DNA from: Actinomadura oligospora ATCC 43269 | Lineage (GTDB): Bacteria > Actinomycetota > Actinomycetes > Streptosporangiales > Streptosporangiaceae | NCBI RefSeq assembly: GCF_000518265.1 | Contig: NZ_JADG01000016.1 | Location: forward strand, 62,001-126,000 | Reading direction: 5' to 3' | DNA length: 64,000 nucleotides | In this document: one piece after another, positions 1 to 9,256 of the stretch | How the letters are laid out: every line of letters starts with the position of its first letter | Position numbering within the stretch: the stretch's first letter is position 1 | Notes under the pieces: model-generated | Told to the model about the DNA's origin: nothing | Databases searched by the model: none | Seen by the model: the letters and a program-made list of their open reading frames with translations, nothing else | Position numbers and translations under genes: made by a program

Positions 1-154
1 TCCGGTCGAAGAGCCGCACCCCGAGTTCGTCCTCCAGCCTGCGGATGCGCTGGCTCAGCGGGGGCTGGGCCATGCCGAGCCGCTCCGCCGCGTGGCCGAA
101 GTGCAGTTCCTCGGCGACGACGACGAAGTGGGCGAGATGCCCAACGATGTCCAT
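1..154 (-). CDS. LysR-family transcriptional regulator, N-terminal fragment
   Basis: The minus strand reads from an ATG at 154 into 51 codons that run off the window edge. The peptide has the LysR winged-helix signature: a helix ending in HFVVVAEELHFGHAAERL, then MAQPPLSQRIRRLEDELG and VRLFDR. Only the DNA-binding half is present, so the effector and target cannot be judged. It is divergent from the penicillin-binding protein at 264, with about 110 bases between the starts. LysR proteins often control the divergent neighbour, which is possible here but not shown. Confidence 0.8.
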   Translation of the reverse strand, partial: MDIVGHLAHFVVVAEELHFGHAAERLGMAQPPLSQRIRRLEDELGVRLFDR

Positions 155-263
155 GACCTGGAACGATATCAATTCCCATACCGCTGCGGGATCGATACCA
201 CTCTTGGACATACCCCCGATGACCTGGTGTTCTGTGAGCTCACCGCACCAAGAGGGGGATGTC

Positions 264-1916
264 ATGACGCGATCCCGGTGGATGGCGGTCGCCGCAGCCG
301 CGGTGGCCGTCGTGCTCGTCGGAGCCGGGGCGTTCTGGCTGCTCAGGGGAGACGACGGGCCGAAGGGCACCGCCGAGAAGTTCACCGCCGCGTGGAGCCG
401 GGGGGACTACGCCGCGATGCGCGACCTCACGGCGGTCCCGCCCGTCGACCTCACCACGAGGCTCGCCAAGCAGCGCGACGACCTGGGCGCGACGGCGCAG
501 AAGTACACGGTCGCGTCCGTCGGCAAGCCGAAGGGCGGCGAGGCGGGCGGCGCGTACTCCGCGGAGCTCACCCTCGCGGGGGGCCGCACCTGGAGCTACG
601 ACGGGACGCTCGGGTTCACCAAGTCCGGCGGCGAGTGGAAGGTGGACTGGTCGCCGACCGTCCTCTACCCGACGCTGAAGGAGGGGCAGCGCCTCACCGC
701 CTCGCGCTCCTGGCCGACCCGCGGGCAGATCAGCTACGCGGACGGTTCGTCCATGGAGGGCTCGCCGTCGGGGTCCGTGCAGCAGATCGTGGGGCCGGTC
801 GGCCCGGCGACGGACGAGGCGGCCAAGAAGCTCGGCGCGCCCTACCGCAAGGGCGACCCGGTCGGCGTGGACGGCCTGAGCAAGCAGTACGAGAAGCGGC
901 TCGCCGGGACGCCCGCGATGACCGTCCAGGTCGTCGACGCGTCCGGGCGGACGGTCTCGACGATCAAGCGGTTCGGCGGCCAGGACGGCCGGCCGCTGCG
1001 CACGACGATCGACGCGAGGGTGCAGAAGGCCGCCGGGCAGGCGCTGTCCGGCGTGGACAAGCCCGCCTCGCTCGTCGCGCTGCGTCCGTCCACGGGGGAG
1101 ATCCTGGCCATCGCGAACAAGCCGGGCGGCCTGAACCGGGTGCTGCTCGGCCACTACCCGCCGGGCTCGACGTTCAAGGTCGTCACCGCCGCGGCGCTCG
1201 TCGCGGGCGGGATGGACGCCGGGACCCCGGTGCCGTGCCCGGCGACGATCAACGTCGGCGGCCGGCAGTTCAAGAACTACAAGTACGAGAGCTTCGGCAC
1301 GATCCCGCTGCGGGACGCGTTCGCGCACTCCTGCAACACCACGTTCGCGCAGCTCGCTGTGGAGAAGCTCGGGCAGAAGAAGCTGACGTCGGTCGCGCAG
1401 CAGTTCGGGTTCAACGCGCCGATCGTGGGCGGGCTGCCCGCCGTCCGGGCCGCGTTCCCGGGGGCCAAGGACGACACCGCGTTCGCCGCCGAGTCGTTCG
1501 GCCAGGGCGAGGTGCTGACCAGCCCGCTGAACATGGCGAGCGTCGCGGGCGCGGCGGCGGACGGCACGTGGCGGACGCCCCGGATCGTCCCGGCCGACCT
1601 CGCCTCGCAGGCCGCCGACGCGGGCGGACGCAAGCCCGAGCCCCCGCACCGGCTCGACCCCGCCATCAAGACGGCGCTGCACTCGCTGATGCCCGCCGTC
1701 GTCTCCGAGGGCACGGCGCGCGTCGTGAACTTCCCGTCCGGGACGGCGGGCAAGACCGGCACGGCCGAGTTCGGCGGCGGCGACAACCCGCCCACGCACG
1801 CCTGGTTCATCGGCTACCGCAGTGACCTGGCCTTCGCCGCGATCGTCGAGGGCGGCGGCACCGGCGCCGAGGCCGCCGCGCCGATCGCCGCGACCTTCCT
1901 GGGCTCGGTCGGCTGA
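264..1916 (+). CDS. class B penicillin-binding protein (D,D-transpeptidase)
   Basis: A 550-residue membrane-anchored transpeptidase that would cross-link peptidoglycan outside the membrane. A single N-terminal hydrophobic segment (about residues 5-28) is followed by an NTF2-like/MecA_N domain (about 35-150), a dimerisation region, and the penicillin-binding domain. The three active-site motifs are visible: STFK with Ser302, SCN at 356-358 and KTGTA at 497. The start is ATG 264, behind the purine-rich GAGGGGG; an upstream in-frame ATG lacks such a site and would add an unlikely leader. The protein resembles PbpA/PBP2-type enzymes of actinomycetes. It is transcribed alone, next to a SARP gene of opposite strand. 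Confidence 0.9.
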   Translation: MTRSRWMAVAAAAVAVVLVGAGAFWLLRGDDGPKGTAEKFTAAWSRGDYAAMRDLTAVPPVDLTTRLAKQRDDLGATAQKYTVASVGKPKGGEAGGAYSAELTLAGGRTWSYDGTLGFTKSGGEWKVDWSPTVLYPTLKEGQRLTASRSWPTRGQISYADGSSMEGSPSGSVQQIVGPVGPATDEAAKKLGAPYRKGDPVGVDGLSKQYEKRLAGTPAMTVQVVDASGRTVSTIKRFGGQDGRPLRTTIDARVQKAAGQALSGVDKPASLVALRPSTGEILAIANKPGGLNRVLLGHYPPGSTFKVVTAAALVAGGMDAGTPVPCPATINVGGRQFKNYKYESFGTIPLRDAFAHSCNTTFAQLAVEKLGQKKLTSVAQQFGFNAPIVGGLPAVRAAFPGAKDDTAFAAESFGQGEVLTSPLNMASVAGAAADGTWRTPRIVPADLASQAADAGGRKPEPPHRLDPAIKTALHSLMPAVVSEGTARVVNFPSGTAGKTGTAEFGGGDNPPTHAWFIGYRSDLAFAAIVEGGGTGAEAAAPIAATFLGSVG

Positions 1917-2179
1917 TTCGGTCGGCTGAGCTGGGATCGGCGGCGTTGAACGGTTGTTGATCGGGGTTCGGCAGGCTGGGCGCAGACGGGCCGGGCGCGA
2001 ATGACGGTCGACCTCGTTTCTTGGCGGGGGCGGGGTCTGGATCTCCGTCGGCTACGGGCGCGCCCGGCCCGACCCCCCAGTGTCGGGTGCCGACGGGTAC
2101 GTCCCTTCTGGCGTTGCGGGCGACCCGCCGGCACCCGCCACGACAGGGGACCACAACCCAGGTCACTGCGTGTGGCGGG
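1917..2179. other. intergenic region with nested inverted repeats, no gene seen
   Basis: This gap lies between the convergent penicillin-binding protein and SARP genes. I see no credible coding frame. It contains an 8-bp inverted repeat CGGGTGCC (2084-2091) with GGCACCCG (2130-2137), and inside it a GCGGG-CGA-CCCGC hairpin (2116-2128). These could terminate transcription from both sides, but no U-run follows. Confidence 0.4.
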
Positions 2180-5041
2180 TCAGCGTGCCAGGTGGGCGCG
2201 GATGGCGTCGGCTTCTGGGAGGGCCTGGTCCTCGAAGATCCGCAGGGCCTCGGTCCAGTGCGTCCGGGCGACGGCGGTGTGGCCGCGCGCGGCGAGGGAG
2301 CGGGCGAGCGCGTCCAGGGCCATGGCCTGCCCCCACGGGTCGCCGACCTCACGCAGGACGGTCAGCGCGCGTCGGGCGTCCTCCTCAGCGGCCTCGGTGT
2401 CGCCGAGATCCAGCCGCGCGTGCGCGACGCGGAACAGCGACAGGCCCTCCCAGACGCGGTATCCGCCGGAGCGGAAGCGCTCCAGCGCCTCGACGTGCAT
2501 CGCCAGGACCTCGGCGTGCCCCCGGACGTCCCGCAGGACGACGCCCGCCTGGTAGAGCGCGTATCCGATGCCGTACACGCCGCCGAGTTCGCGATGCAGC
2601 GCGAGTCCGGCGGTCACGGCCTCGACGGCCTCGTCGGCGTGTCCGACGTCGAGGAGGGCGCGGCCCATCGCGGCCAGCGTGACGCCCTCGCCGTGCCGGT
2701 CGCCGTGCGCGCGGAACGCGGCGAGCGCCTCGCGGTCGAACCCGAGCGCCTCCTCGTGCCGTCCGCGCAGGTAGGCGCAGTTGCCGAGGCGGCTGAGCGC
2801 GTCCGCGGCGGTCCAGGTGTCGCCGGTCTCGCGCGCCCGGTCGAGCGCGATCCGGCAGACGGCCTCCGCGTCCGCGATCCGGTTGGCGTAGTAGTGAAGC
2901 CAGCCGAGCAGCAGGTGGGCGCGGCCTTCGGCGCGACGGTCCCGACGCTGTGAAGAAGCGTCGATCACCGCATGCGCCGCCTGCTCGCATGCGCGCGCGT
3001 GGAATCCCGAGACGACCAGCGCGTCGGTGAGCAGCAGCAGGTCGGCGGCGGGGCCCGTCAGCCCGGCACGCGCGGCCTGTGCGATCACCGCGAGCAGCCC
3101 TGGCGCTTCGGCGGACAACCAGTCCCGCGCGGCTTCCGGGTCGGGAAAGGACGCGCCGGACGAGCCCGAAGCGTGCGCGCGGCCGTCGCCGGGGTTGACG
3201 GCCAGGTGGGCGGCGCGGGTGGTGGCCAGGCAGAAATCGACGAGGCGGCGGAGGGCGGCGGCGCGTTCGGCGGCCGGTTCGTCGGCTTCGGCGCGCTGCC
3301 GGGCGTACAGGCGGAGCAGGTCGTGGTAGCGGTACTGGCCGGGAACGGGCGAGCGGAGCAGGCTGACCCGTTCCAGGGCGCGGCACAGTTCGGCGGCCCG
3401 GACGGCCGGGACGGCGAGGACGGCCGCGGCGGCCTCCACCGAGAACGACGGCCCGTCCGGCAGGGCGAGCAGCCGGAACGCGCGCCGCAGCGCCGGGCGG
3501 AGCTGGTTGTAGCCGAGCTGGAAGACCGGCTCGACGGCGAGGTCGGCGACGCGGAGCTCGGCGAGGCGGCGGCGCCGGTCGGCCAGCCGGTCCACCAGCG
3601 ACCGGACGGTCCAGCACGGGCGGGCGGCGAGCCGCGCGGCGGCGACGCGGACGGCGAGCGGCAGGTGCCCGCACGCCTCCAGGAGGTCGCGGGCGGCGTC
3701 CGGCTCGGCGGCGATCCGGTCGGGTCCGACGATCCGGACGAGCAGCTCGCGGGACTCGTCCGGCGCGAAGACGTCCAGGTCGACGGGGTGGGCCGCGGGA
3801 AGGGCGTCCAGCCGGGCCCGTCCGGTGACGATCACGGTGCTGCCGGACGTCCGCGGGAGGAGCGGACGGACCTGGTCGGCGTCGCGGGCGTCGTCCAGCA
3901 CCATCAGGACGCGCCGTCCGGTGAGGACGCGGCGGAGCAGGGCCGTTCGGTCGCCGAGGTCGTTCGGGACGGCGTCGGTCGCGACGCCGAGGGCCTTCAG
4001 GAACGCGCCGAGGACCAGGTGCGGGTCGGCGGGGTGCTCGTGGGCGCCGTGCAGGTCGGCGAAGAGCTGGCCGTCCGGGTGGTCGGCGCGCAGGAGGTGC
4101 GCGACGCGCAGGGCGAGCGCCGACTTCCCGACGCCCGCGACCCCGGCGACGGTCGCGACGCCGGTCTCGGCGAGGGCGCGGCGCAGCTCGTCGACCTGGA
4201 CGGCCCGTCCGGTGAAGTCGGCGACCGCGCCCGGGAGCTGCGCGGGCCGCGCGCTCGTCGCGGGCGTGGGCGAGGACGCGGCGAGAACCTGCTGGTGGAG
4301 GGCCGTCAGCGCGAGGCCGGGTTCGATGCCCAGCTCGTCCACGAGGGCGCGGCGCGTGTCGAGGTAGACGTCGAGTGCCTCCGCCCGACGGCCCGCCCGG
4401 TACAGGGCGAGCATCAGCAGCTCGCGCGGCCGTTCGCGCAGCGGGTACGCGGCGATCAGCCGTCTCAGCTCGTCGACGGCCTCGGCGTGGTTTCCGAGCC
4501 GGATGTCCAGATCGAGTTTGGCCACCTGCGCGGCCACGAGCCGCTCGGTCAGCCGGACGCGTTGTGCCTCGGCGAACGGTCCGGGGATCCCGGCGAACGC
4601 TTCGCCTCGCCAGAGTCCGAGCGCGTCGATGAGCAGTTCTCGTGCGCGCGCGTGGGCGCCGTTCGCCTCCGCTCGCTCCGCCTCGGCGACAAGGCGCGTG
4701 AAGCGGAGCGTGTCGGTCGCCTCGGACGGGACGCGTAGCGCGTACCCGCTGCCGACCGTGACCAGCACCTCGGACGCGCCGCCCGCGATTCGGCCGGGCT
4801 CGAACAGGCGACGCAGCCGGGACGCATAGGTACGCAGCGTGCCGAGCGCGCGCGGCGGGGGATCGCCGTCCCAGACGGCGGAGACGAGCTCGGGCGCGGA
4901 CACCGGCGCGCCCTCGCGGAGCAGCAGGACGGCGAGCAGCGCGCGCTGCTGGGGCGAGCCGAGGTCAAGGTCGGTGTCCCCGCGCCGTCCGAGCGGCGGG
5001 CCGAGTAGGCGGAACCGCAGTGGCTCGGTCGGCGTCTCCAT
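2180..5041 (-). CDS. AfsR-like SARP transcriptional regulator (wHTH-BTAD-NB-ARC-TPR)
   Basis: A 953-residue regulator. The N-terminus (about 8-95) is an OmpR-type winged helix, followed by a bacterial transcriptional activation domain (about 105-255), an NB-ARC ATPase with Walker A GVGKS at about 303-307 and a Walker B-like VLMVLDD, and C-terminal TPR repeats (about 620-950). This is the AfsR architecture used to switch on secondary metabolism or development after a phosphorylation or ligand signal. The ATG at 5041 sits 6 bases after TACTCT on the minus strand, suggesting a leaderless mRNA. It diverges from a second AfsR-like gene at 5180, probably a paralogue. No biosynthetic cluster is seen beside it, so its target is unknown. 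Confidence 0.85.
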   Translation of the reverse strand: METPTEPLRFRLLGPPLGRRGDTDLDLGSPQQRALLAVLLLREGAPVSAPELVSAVWDGDPPPRALGTLRTYASRLRRLFEPGRIAGGASEVLVTVGSGYALRVPSEATDTLRFTRLVAEAERAEANGAHARARELLIDALGLWRGEAFAGIPGPFAEAQRVRLTERLVAAQVAKLDLDIRLGNHAEAVDELRRLIAAYPLRERPRELLMLALYRAGRRAEALDVYLDTRRALVDELGIEPGLALTALHQQVLAASSPTPATSARPAQLPGAVADFTGRAVQVDELRRALAETGVATVAGVAGVGKSALALRVAHLLRADHPDGQLFADLHGAHEHPADPHLVLGAFLKALGVATDAVPNDLGDRTALLRRVLTGRRVLMVLDDARDADQVRPLLPRTSGSTVIVTGRARLDALPAAHPVDLDVFAPDESRELLVRIVGPDRIAAEPDAARDLLEACGHLPLAVRVAAARLAARPCWTVRSLVDRLADRRRRLAELRVADLAVEPVFQLGYNQLRPALRRAFRLLALPDGPSFSVEAAAAVLAVPAVRAAELCRALERVSLLRSPVPGQYRYHDLLRLYARQRAEADEPAAERAAALRRLVDFCLATTRAAHLAVNPGDGRAHASGSSGASFPDPEAARDWLSAEAPGLLAVIAQAARAGLTGPAADLLLLTDALVVSGFHARACEQAAHAVIDASSQRRDRRAEGRAHLLLGWLHYYANRIADAEAVCRIALDRARETGDTWTAADALSRLGNCAYLRGRHEEALGFDREALAAFRAHGDRHGEGVTLAAMGRALLDVGHADEAVEAVTAGLALHRELGGVYGIGYALYQAGVVLRDVRGHAEVLAMHVEALERFRSGGYRVWEGLSLFRVAHARLDLGDTEAAEEDARRALTVLREVGDPWGQAMALDALARSLAARGHTAVARTHWTEALRIFEDQALPEADAIRAHLAR

Positions 5042-5179
5042 CGGGAAAGAGTAGATCGCGGCAGCTCATGACCGAACCCGGGCCGTGAGCACGTTCCCGG
5101 GGCCGGTCTCGGAACCTGTCGCGTCCGGATCAACGGACATGGCCTATCGATCACCACATTTAGGCCAGAATGGGCGTTT

Positions 5180-8100
5180 ATGGACAGCGATCGGGGCCTC
5201 CGGTTCGCCGTGCTGGGCCCGGTGCGCGCCTTCCGGGACGGCGCGGAGCTGCCGCTCGGCGGCCCGCAGCAGCGCGCGTTCCTCGCCGCGCTGCTCGCCG
5301 TCGGAGGGCGCGGCCTGCCGATGGACCGGATCGTCGCGGCGCTCTGGGGCGACGACCCGCCCGCCCGCGCCGTCGGGACCGTCCGCACCTACGCCTCCCG
5401 GCTCCGCCAGGTGCTGGAGCGTGACCGGTCCCGCCCCGAGATCCTGCTGTCGGACGGCGACGGATACGCCCTGGTCGTCCCGGACGAGGCCGTGGACGCG
5501 CGCGCCTTCGAGGCGGACGTCGCCAGGGCCGACGCGTCGGTGTGCCCGGAGGTCCGCCGCGACAGGCTCGACGCCGCGCTGCGCGCGTTCACCGGCGTCC
5601 CGCTGACCGGCGTCCCCGGCCCGGACGCCGACGCCTGGCGCACCCGGCTCGCCGAACGCAGGCTCGACGTCCTGCTGACCCGCCTCGACCTCGACCTCGC
5701 CCTCGGACGGCACGCCGCCGCCGTCGCCGAACTCGGCCTGCTCGCCGGGGAGAACCCCCTGGACGAACGCGTCCACGGCCTGCTGATGACGGCCCTGTAC
5801 CGGCACGGACGCCAGGCCGAGGCGCTCGCCGCCTACGCCGACGCCCGGCGCGTCCTCGAGGAAGAGCTTGGCGTCCGTCCCGGCCCTGAGCTCGCCGACC
5901 TGCACCAGCGGATCCTGCGCAACGACCCGTCCCTGGACATCGGCGACCGCGACGCCGCTCCGCTGCCCACCCCGGAACCCGCGCCCGAGCCGGAGCAGCC
6001 CTCCCTGCCCAAGCCTGCCGCGCTCCCCGCCGACCTTCCCGACTTCACCGGACGAACCGCCCTCGTCGAGGAGCTCGCCCGAGCCCTGACCGTCCCCGCC
6101 GAGGAACGCGCCGCGCCGCCGGTGCTGGGCCTGTGCGGCGTCGGCGGCGTCGGGAAGACCGCGCTGGCCGTGCACGTCGCGCACACCGTCCGCTACGCCT
6201 ACCCCGACGGGCAGCTCTACATCGACCTCCAGGGCGTCTCGGAACACCCGCTCGACCCCTGCGTCGTCCTCGCCGGATTCCTGCGCTCGCTCGGCGTCCC
6301 GAAGGACGCGATCCCGGACGGCATGGCCGACCGGTCGGCGCTCCTGCGCTCCCACCTCGCCGACCGGCGCGTCCTGCTCCTGCTCGACAACGCCCGCGAC
6401 GCCGCCCAGGTCCGGCCGCTGCTGCCCGGCGAGGGGGGCTGCGCCGTCCTGATCACCGGCCGCGCCCGCCTGGGCGGCCTGCCCGGCGCCCGGCACGTCG
6501 ACCTGGACGTCCTCGAGCCCGTCGAGGCGATCGAGATGTTCGCCACGATCGCGGGACGCGACCGCGTCGCCGCCGAACGCGCGGCCGTCGTCGACGTCGT
6601 CGGGCTCTGCGGGCTGCTGCCGCTCGCCGTCCGGATCGTCGCCGCGCGCCTCGCCGCCCGGCCGTCCTGGACGGTCGGCACCCTCGCCGCGCGCCTCGCC
6701 GACGGCCGCCGCCGCCTCGCCGAGCTGCGGATCGGCTCGCTCGCCGTCGAGGCGACCTTCCGGCTCGGCTACGACCAGCTGAACCCCGCGCAGGCCCGCG
6801 CGTTCCGCCTGCTCGCCCTCCCCGACGCGAACGGCCTGTCGGTGGAGGCCGCCGCCGCGACCCTCGGCGAGACCGACGTGCTCGCGGTCGAGGACGTCCT
6901 GGAGTCCCTGGTCGACCTCGGGCTGCTCGACTCGACCGCGCCCGGCCGCTACCGCTACCACGACCTGCTCTGGCTGTTCGCGCGGCAGACCTCCGGACGC
7001 CTGGACGACACGGCCGCGCGGACCGTCGTCCCCGTCCGCCTGCTGACCCACCTGCTGACCGTCCAGCGCGCGGTGACCGGCCTCGTCCGCCCCGGCCTGT
7101 TCACCTCCGGAATCTCCAACCCCACCCCGCCCTCCGGAGCCGCGCCGACCGCCGAGGCCGCGTCGCCGCTCGAAACCGCGTCGCTCCTCGAAGCCTCGTA
7201 CACGCCCGGTTTCGACTCCGCCGCACGGGCCCGGACCTGGACGTTCGGCAACCTCGACACGATGCTCACGGTCGTCCGGCAGATCGCCCGCGAGGGGACC
7301 GCGCCCGCCGCGGCCGCCGACCTGCTGTTCGCCCTCGACCCGCTGGTCGAGGAGGGCTACCGCTGGTGCGAGGTCGAGTCCGCCGCGCGCGCCCTCGCGG
7401 ACGGCGGCCCCGGACCGTACGCGGAGGGCCGGGCCAGCTACGTCGTCGGCCGGGTCGCCGTCCACACCAGCCGCCTGGACGAAGCGGAGGAGGCCGCCGG
7501 ACGCGCCGCCGAACTCGCCGGACTCGTCGGAGACACCGCGCTGCGCGTCGCGTCCCACGACCTGCTCGCGCACGTCGCGTTCTACCGGCTGCGCCCGCGC
7601 GAGGCCGCCGGGCACCTCGAACGCGCGCTCAGCCTCGGCCGCGAGCTGGGCGACCGCGCCGGGGAGATGGAACGCCTGGCCAGCCTGGCCTACACGCACG
7701 TCGAGCTGGACGAGCCCGATCGGGCGATCGACTGGGCCGAGGACGCCCGCGCCCTCGCCCGCGAACTCGGCTACGGCGCGGGCGAGGCGTACGCGCTCTA
7801 CACCCTCGGCATGGCCCTCGACCGCACCGGACGCCTCGACGAGGCCGTCGCCCGCTACGACGACGCGCTCGCGATCTGCTGGTCGCAGGGGCTGCGCGCC
7901 CGCGAGTCCTACGTCCTGCTGCGGCTGGCCGAGACCCAGCTGCGCCGCGACCGTCCGGCGGAGGCGCTCGCCACGGCCGGGCAGTCCCTCACGATCGGCC
8001 GCGAGATCGGCGAGGAGTTCCAGGTCGGCCGCGCCCGCGTCGCGCTCGGCCGTGCGCACGCCGCGCTCGGCGACACCGCGGCCGCCCGCGCCTGCTGGAC

Positions 8101-8200
8101 CGAGGCCCTGGACGTCTTCACCCGCCTCGATGTCGCCGAGTCCGCCGAGGCCCGCGCCCTCTTGAACACCCTCCGCGCCGGGAAAGACGCCACCCCCTGA
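5180..8200 (+). CDS. AfsR-like SARP transcriptional regulator (second copy)
   Basis: A 1006-residue protein with the same domain order as its divergent neighbour: winged helix (about 8-95), BTAD (about 105-250), NB-ARC with GVGKT (Lys326) and LLLLDNARD Walker B-like segment, then TPR repeats from about residue 720. An Ala/Thr/Pro-rich insert of roughly 40 residues lies near residue 645-680, between the ATPase and TPR parts. Start ATG 5180 follows CAGAAT by 8 bases and has no clear Shine-Dalgarno. The two regulators share a 138-base divergent control region and are similar in sequence throughout, which suggests local duplication. Confidence 0.85.
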   Translation: MDSDRGLRFAVLGPVRAFRDGAELPLGGPQQRAFLAALLAVGGRGLPMDRIVAALWGDDPPARAVGTVRTYASRLRQVLERDRSRPEILLSDGDGYALVVPDEAVDARAFEADVARADASVCPEVRRDRLDAALRAFTGVPLTGVPGPDADAWRTRLAERRLDVLLTRLDLDLALGRHAAAVAELGLLAGENPLDERVHGLLMTALYRHGRQAEALAAYADARRVLEEELGVRPGPELADLHQRILRNDPSLDIGDRDAAPLPTPEPAPEPEQPSLPKPAALPADLPDFTGRTALVEELARALTVPAEERAAPPVLGLCGVGGVGKTALAVHVAHTVRYAYPDGQLYIDLQGVSEHPLDPCVVLAGFLRSLGVPKDAIPDGMADRSALLRSHLADRRVLLLLDNARDAAQVRPLLPGEGGCAVLITGRARLGGLPGARHVDLDVLEPVEAIEMFATIAGRDRVAAERAAVVDVVGLCGLLPLAVRIVAARLAARPSWTVGTLAARLADGRRRLAELRIGSLAVEATFRLGYDQLNPAQARAFRLLALPDANGLSVEAAAATLGETDVLAVEDVLESLVDLGLLDSTAPGRYRYHDLLWLFARQTSGRLDDTAARTVVPVRLLTHLLTVQRAVTGLVRPGLFTSGISNPTPPSGAAPTAEAASPLETASLLEASYTPGFDSAARARTWTFGNLDTMLTVVRQIAREGTAPAAAADLLFALDPLVEEGYRWCEVESAARALADGGPGPYAEGRASYVVGRVAVHTSRLDEAEEAAGRAAELAGLVGDTALRVASHDLLAHVAFYRLRPREAAGHLERALSLGRELGDRAGEMERLASLAYTHVELDEPDRAIDWAEDARALARELGYGAGEAYALYTLGMALDRTGRLDEAVARYDDALAICWSQGLRARESYVLLRLAETQLRRDRPAEALATAGQSLTIGREIGEEFQVGRARVALGRAHAALGDTAAARACWTEALDVFTRLDVAESAEARALLNTLRAGKDATP

Positions 8201-8215
8201 CCCGAGCGGTGAGGG

Positions 8216-9247
8216 TTAGAGCCAGTCGCGGCGTTTGAAGAGGACGTACAGCCAGGCGCTCAGCACGATGATCGCCAGTGAGCTGAACCAGAAGCCCCAG
8301 CCGTGTCCGTAGCCCGGGTACGGGACGTTCTGTCCGTAGAACCCGGTGATGGCGGTCGGGACGGCGATGATCGCGGCCCAGCTGGTGACCTTCTTCATCA
8401 CCTCGTTCAGGCGGTTGCCCTGGAGGGCGATCCGGGTGTCCAGGAGGTTCGCGATCAGGTCGCGCAGGCCGTCGGTGTACTCGCCGACGCGCAGCGCGTG
8501 GTCGTAGACGTCCTGGTAGTAGGGGATCAGCGGCTGTGCGACGAACCGCACGTCCCGGCGGAGCAGGGTGTTGAGGATCTCGCGCATCGGCAGCGACACC
8601 CGGCGCAGCATGAACAGGTTCTTGCGCAGCCTGAAGCTGCGCTCCTGGATCTCCCGCACCGGGAACGCGTCGTCGAAGATCAGCTCCTCCAGCGCGTCCG
8701 CCTCGTCGTCGAACGCCTGCGCCGCGCCGAGCTGGTGGTCCACGACCAGGTCGAGCAGCGCGTACAGCAGCAGCCCGACCGTGTCGGACGCCGACCTGCC
8801 CTGGGTGATGTCGGGGCTGCGGTCCCAGCGCCGCACCAGGTCCTCGACCGGGAACCCCGGTTCCGGCCGGACGGTCACGATCGCCGTGTCCGTCACGAAC
8901 GCCGACACCTCGAAGAGCCGCATGTCCGCGCCGTCGACGACCGGCAGGTAGAGGTTCAGGAAGAGGTAGTCGGCGTAGCGGTCCAGCTTGGTGCGCTCGT
9001 GCCGGGAGACGGCGTCCTCCACCGCGACCGGGTCGAGGTTCAGCTCGCGGCTGATCACGCGCATCGCCGTGTGCTGCGGCCCGCACAGGTCGAGCCAGAC
9101 GACGGTGTCGTCCTGCTTCAGGTACTCGCTGACGTCGTCGGCCGGGAAGCCCTCGGCCTTCATGGTGCCGCCGTGCCAGGCACGGGTGCGCGGCGGCTCG
9201 GCGTAGATCTCGTCCTCGGCGGCAGGTTCCGGGGGCTGCGCGGTCAT
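8216..9247 (-). CDS. CorA-family divalent cation transporter
   Basis: A 343-residue protein with the CorA layout: a large soluble N-terminal domain rich in charged helices and two C-terminal membrane helices (about 285-303 and 315-335). The signature loop between them normally reads GMN; here it is Tyr-Gly305-Gln306-Asn307. CorA proteins form pentameric channels for Mg2+ or Co2+; the Met-to-Gln change is a variant whose selectivity I cannot predict. ATG 9247 lies 6 bases after TAGGGC on the minus strand, so the mRNA may be leaderless. It is convergent with the SARP gene (15 bases apart) and follows the LacI gene on the same strand by 9 bases, so the two may be cotranscribed. Confidence 0.85.
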   Translation of the reverse strand: MTAQPPEPAAEDEIYAEPPRTRAWHGGTMKAEGFPADDVSEYLKQDDTVVWLDLCGPQHTAMRVISRELNLDPVAVEDAVSRHERTKLDRYADYLFLNLYLPVVDGADMRLFEVSAFVTDTAIVTVRPEPGFPVEDLVRRWDRSPDITQGRSASDTVGLLLYALLDLVVDHQLGAAQAFDDEADALEELIFDDAFPVREIQERSFRLRKNLFMLRRVSLPMREILNTLLRRDVRFVAQPLIPYYQDVYDHALRVGEYTDGLRDLIANLLDTRIALQGNRLNEVMKKVTSWAAIIAVPTAITGFYGQNVPYPGYGHGWGFWFSSLAIIVLSAWLYVLFKRRDWL

Positions 9248-9256
9248 GCCGTCGCC

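Noticed and set aside
5144..8059. A 971-codon minus-strand open frame opposite the second SARP
   Set aside because: It mirrors the third-position bias of the real gene and lacks any recognisable motif.
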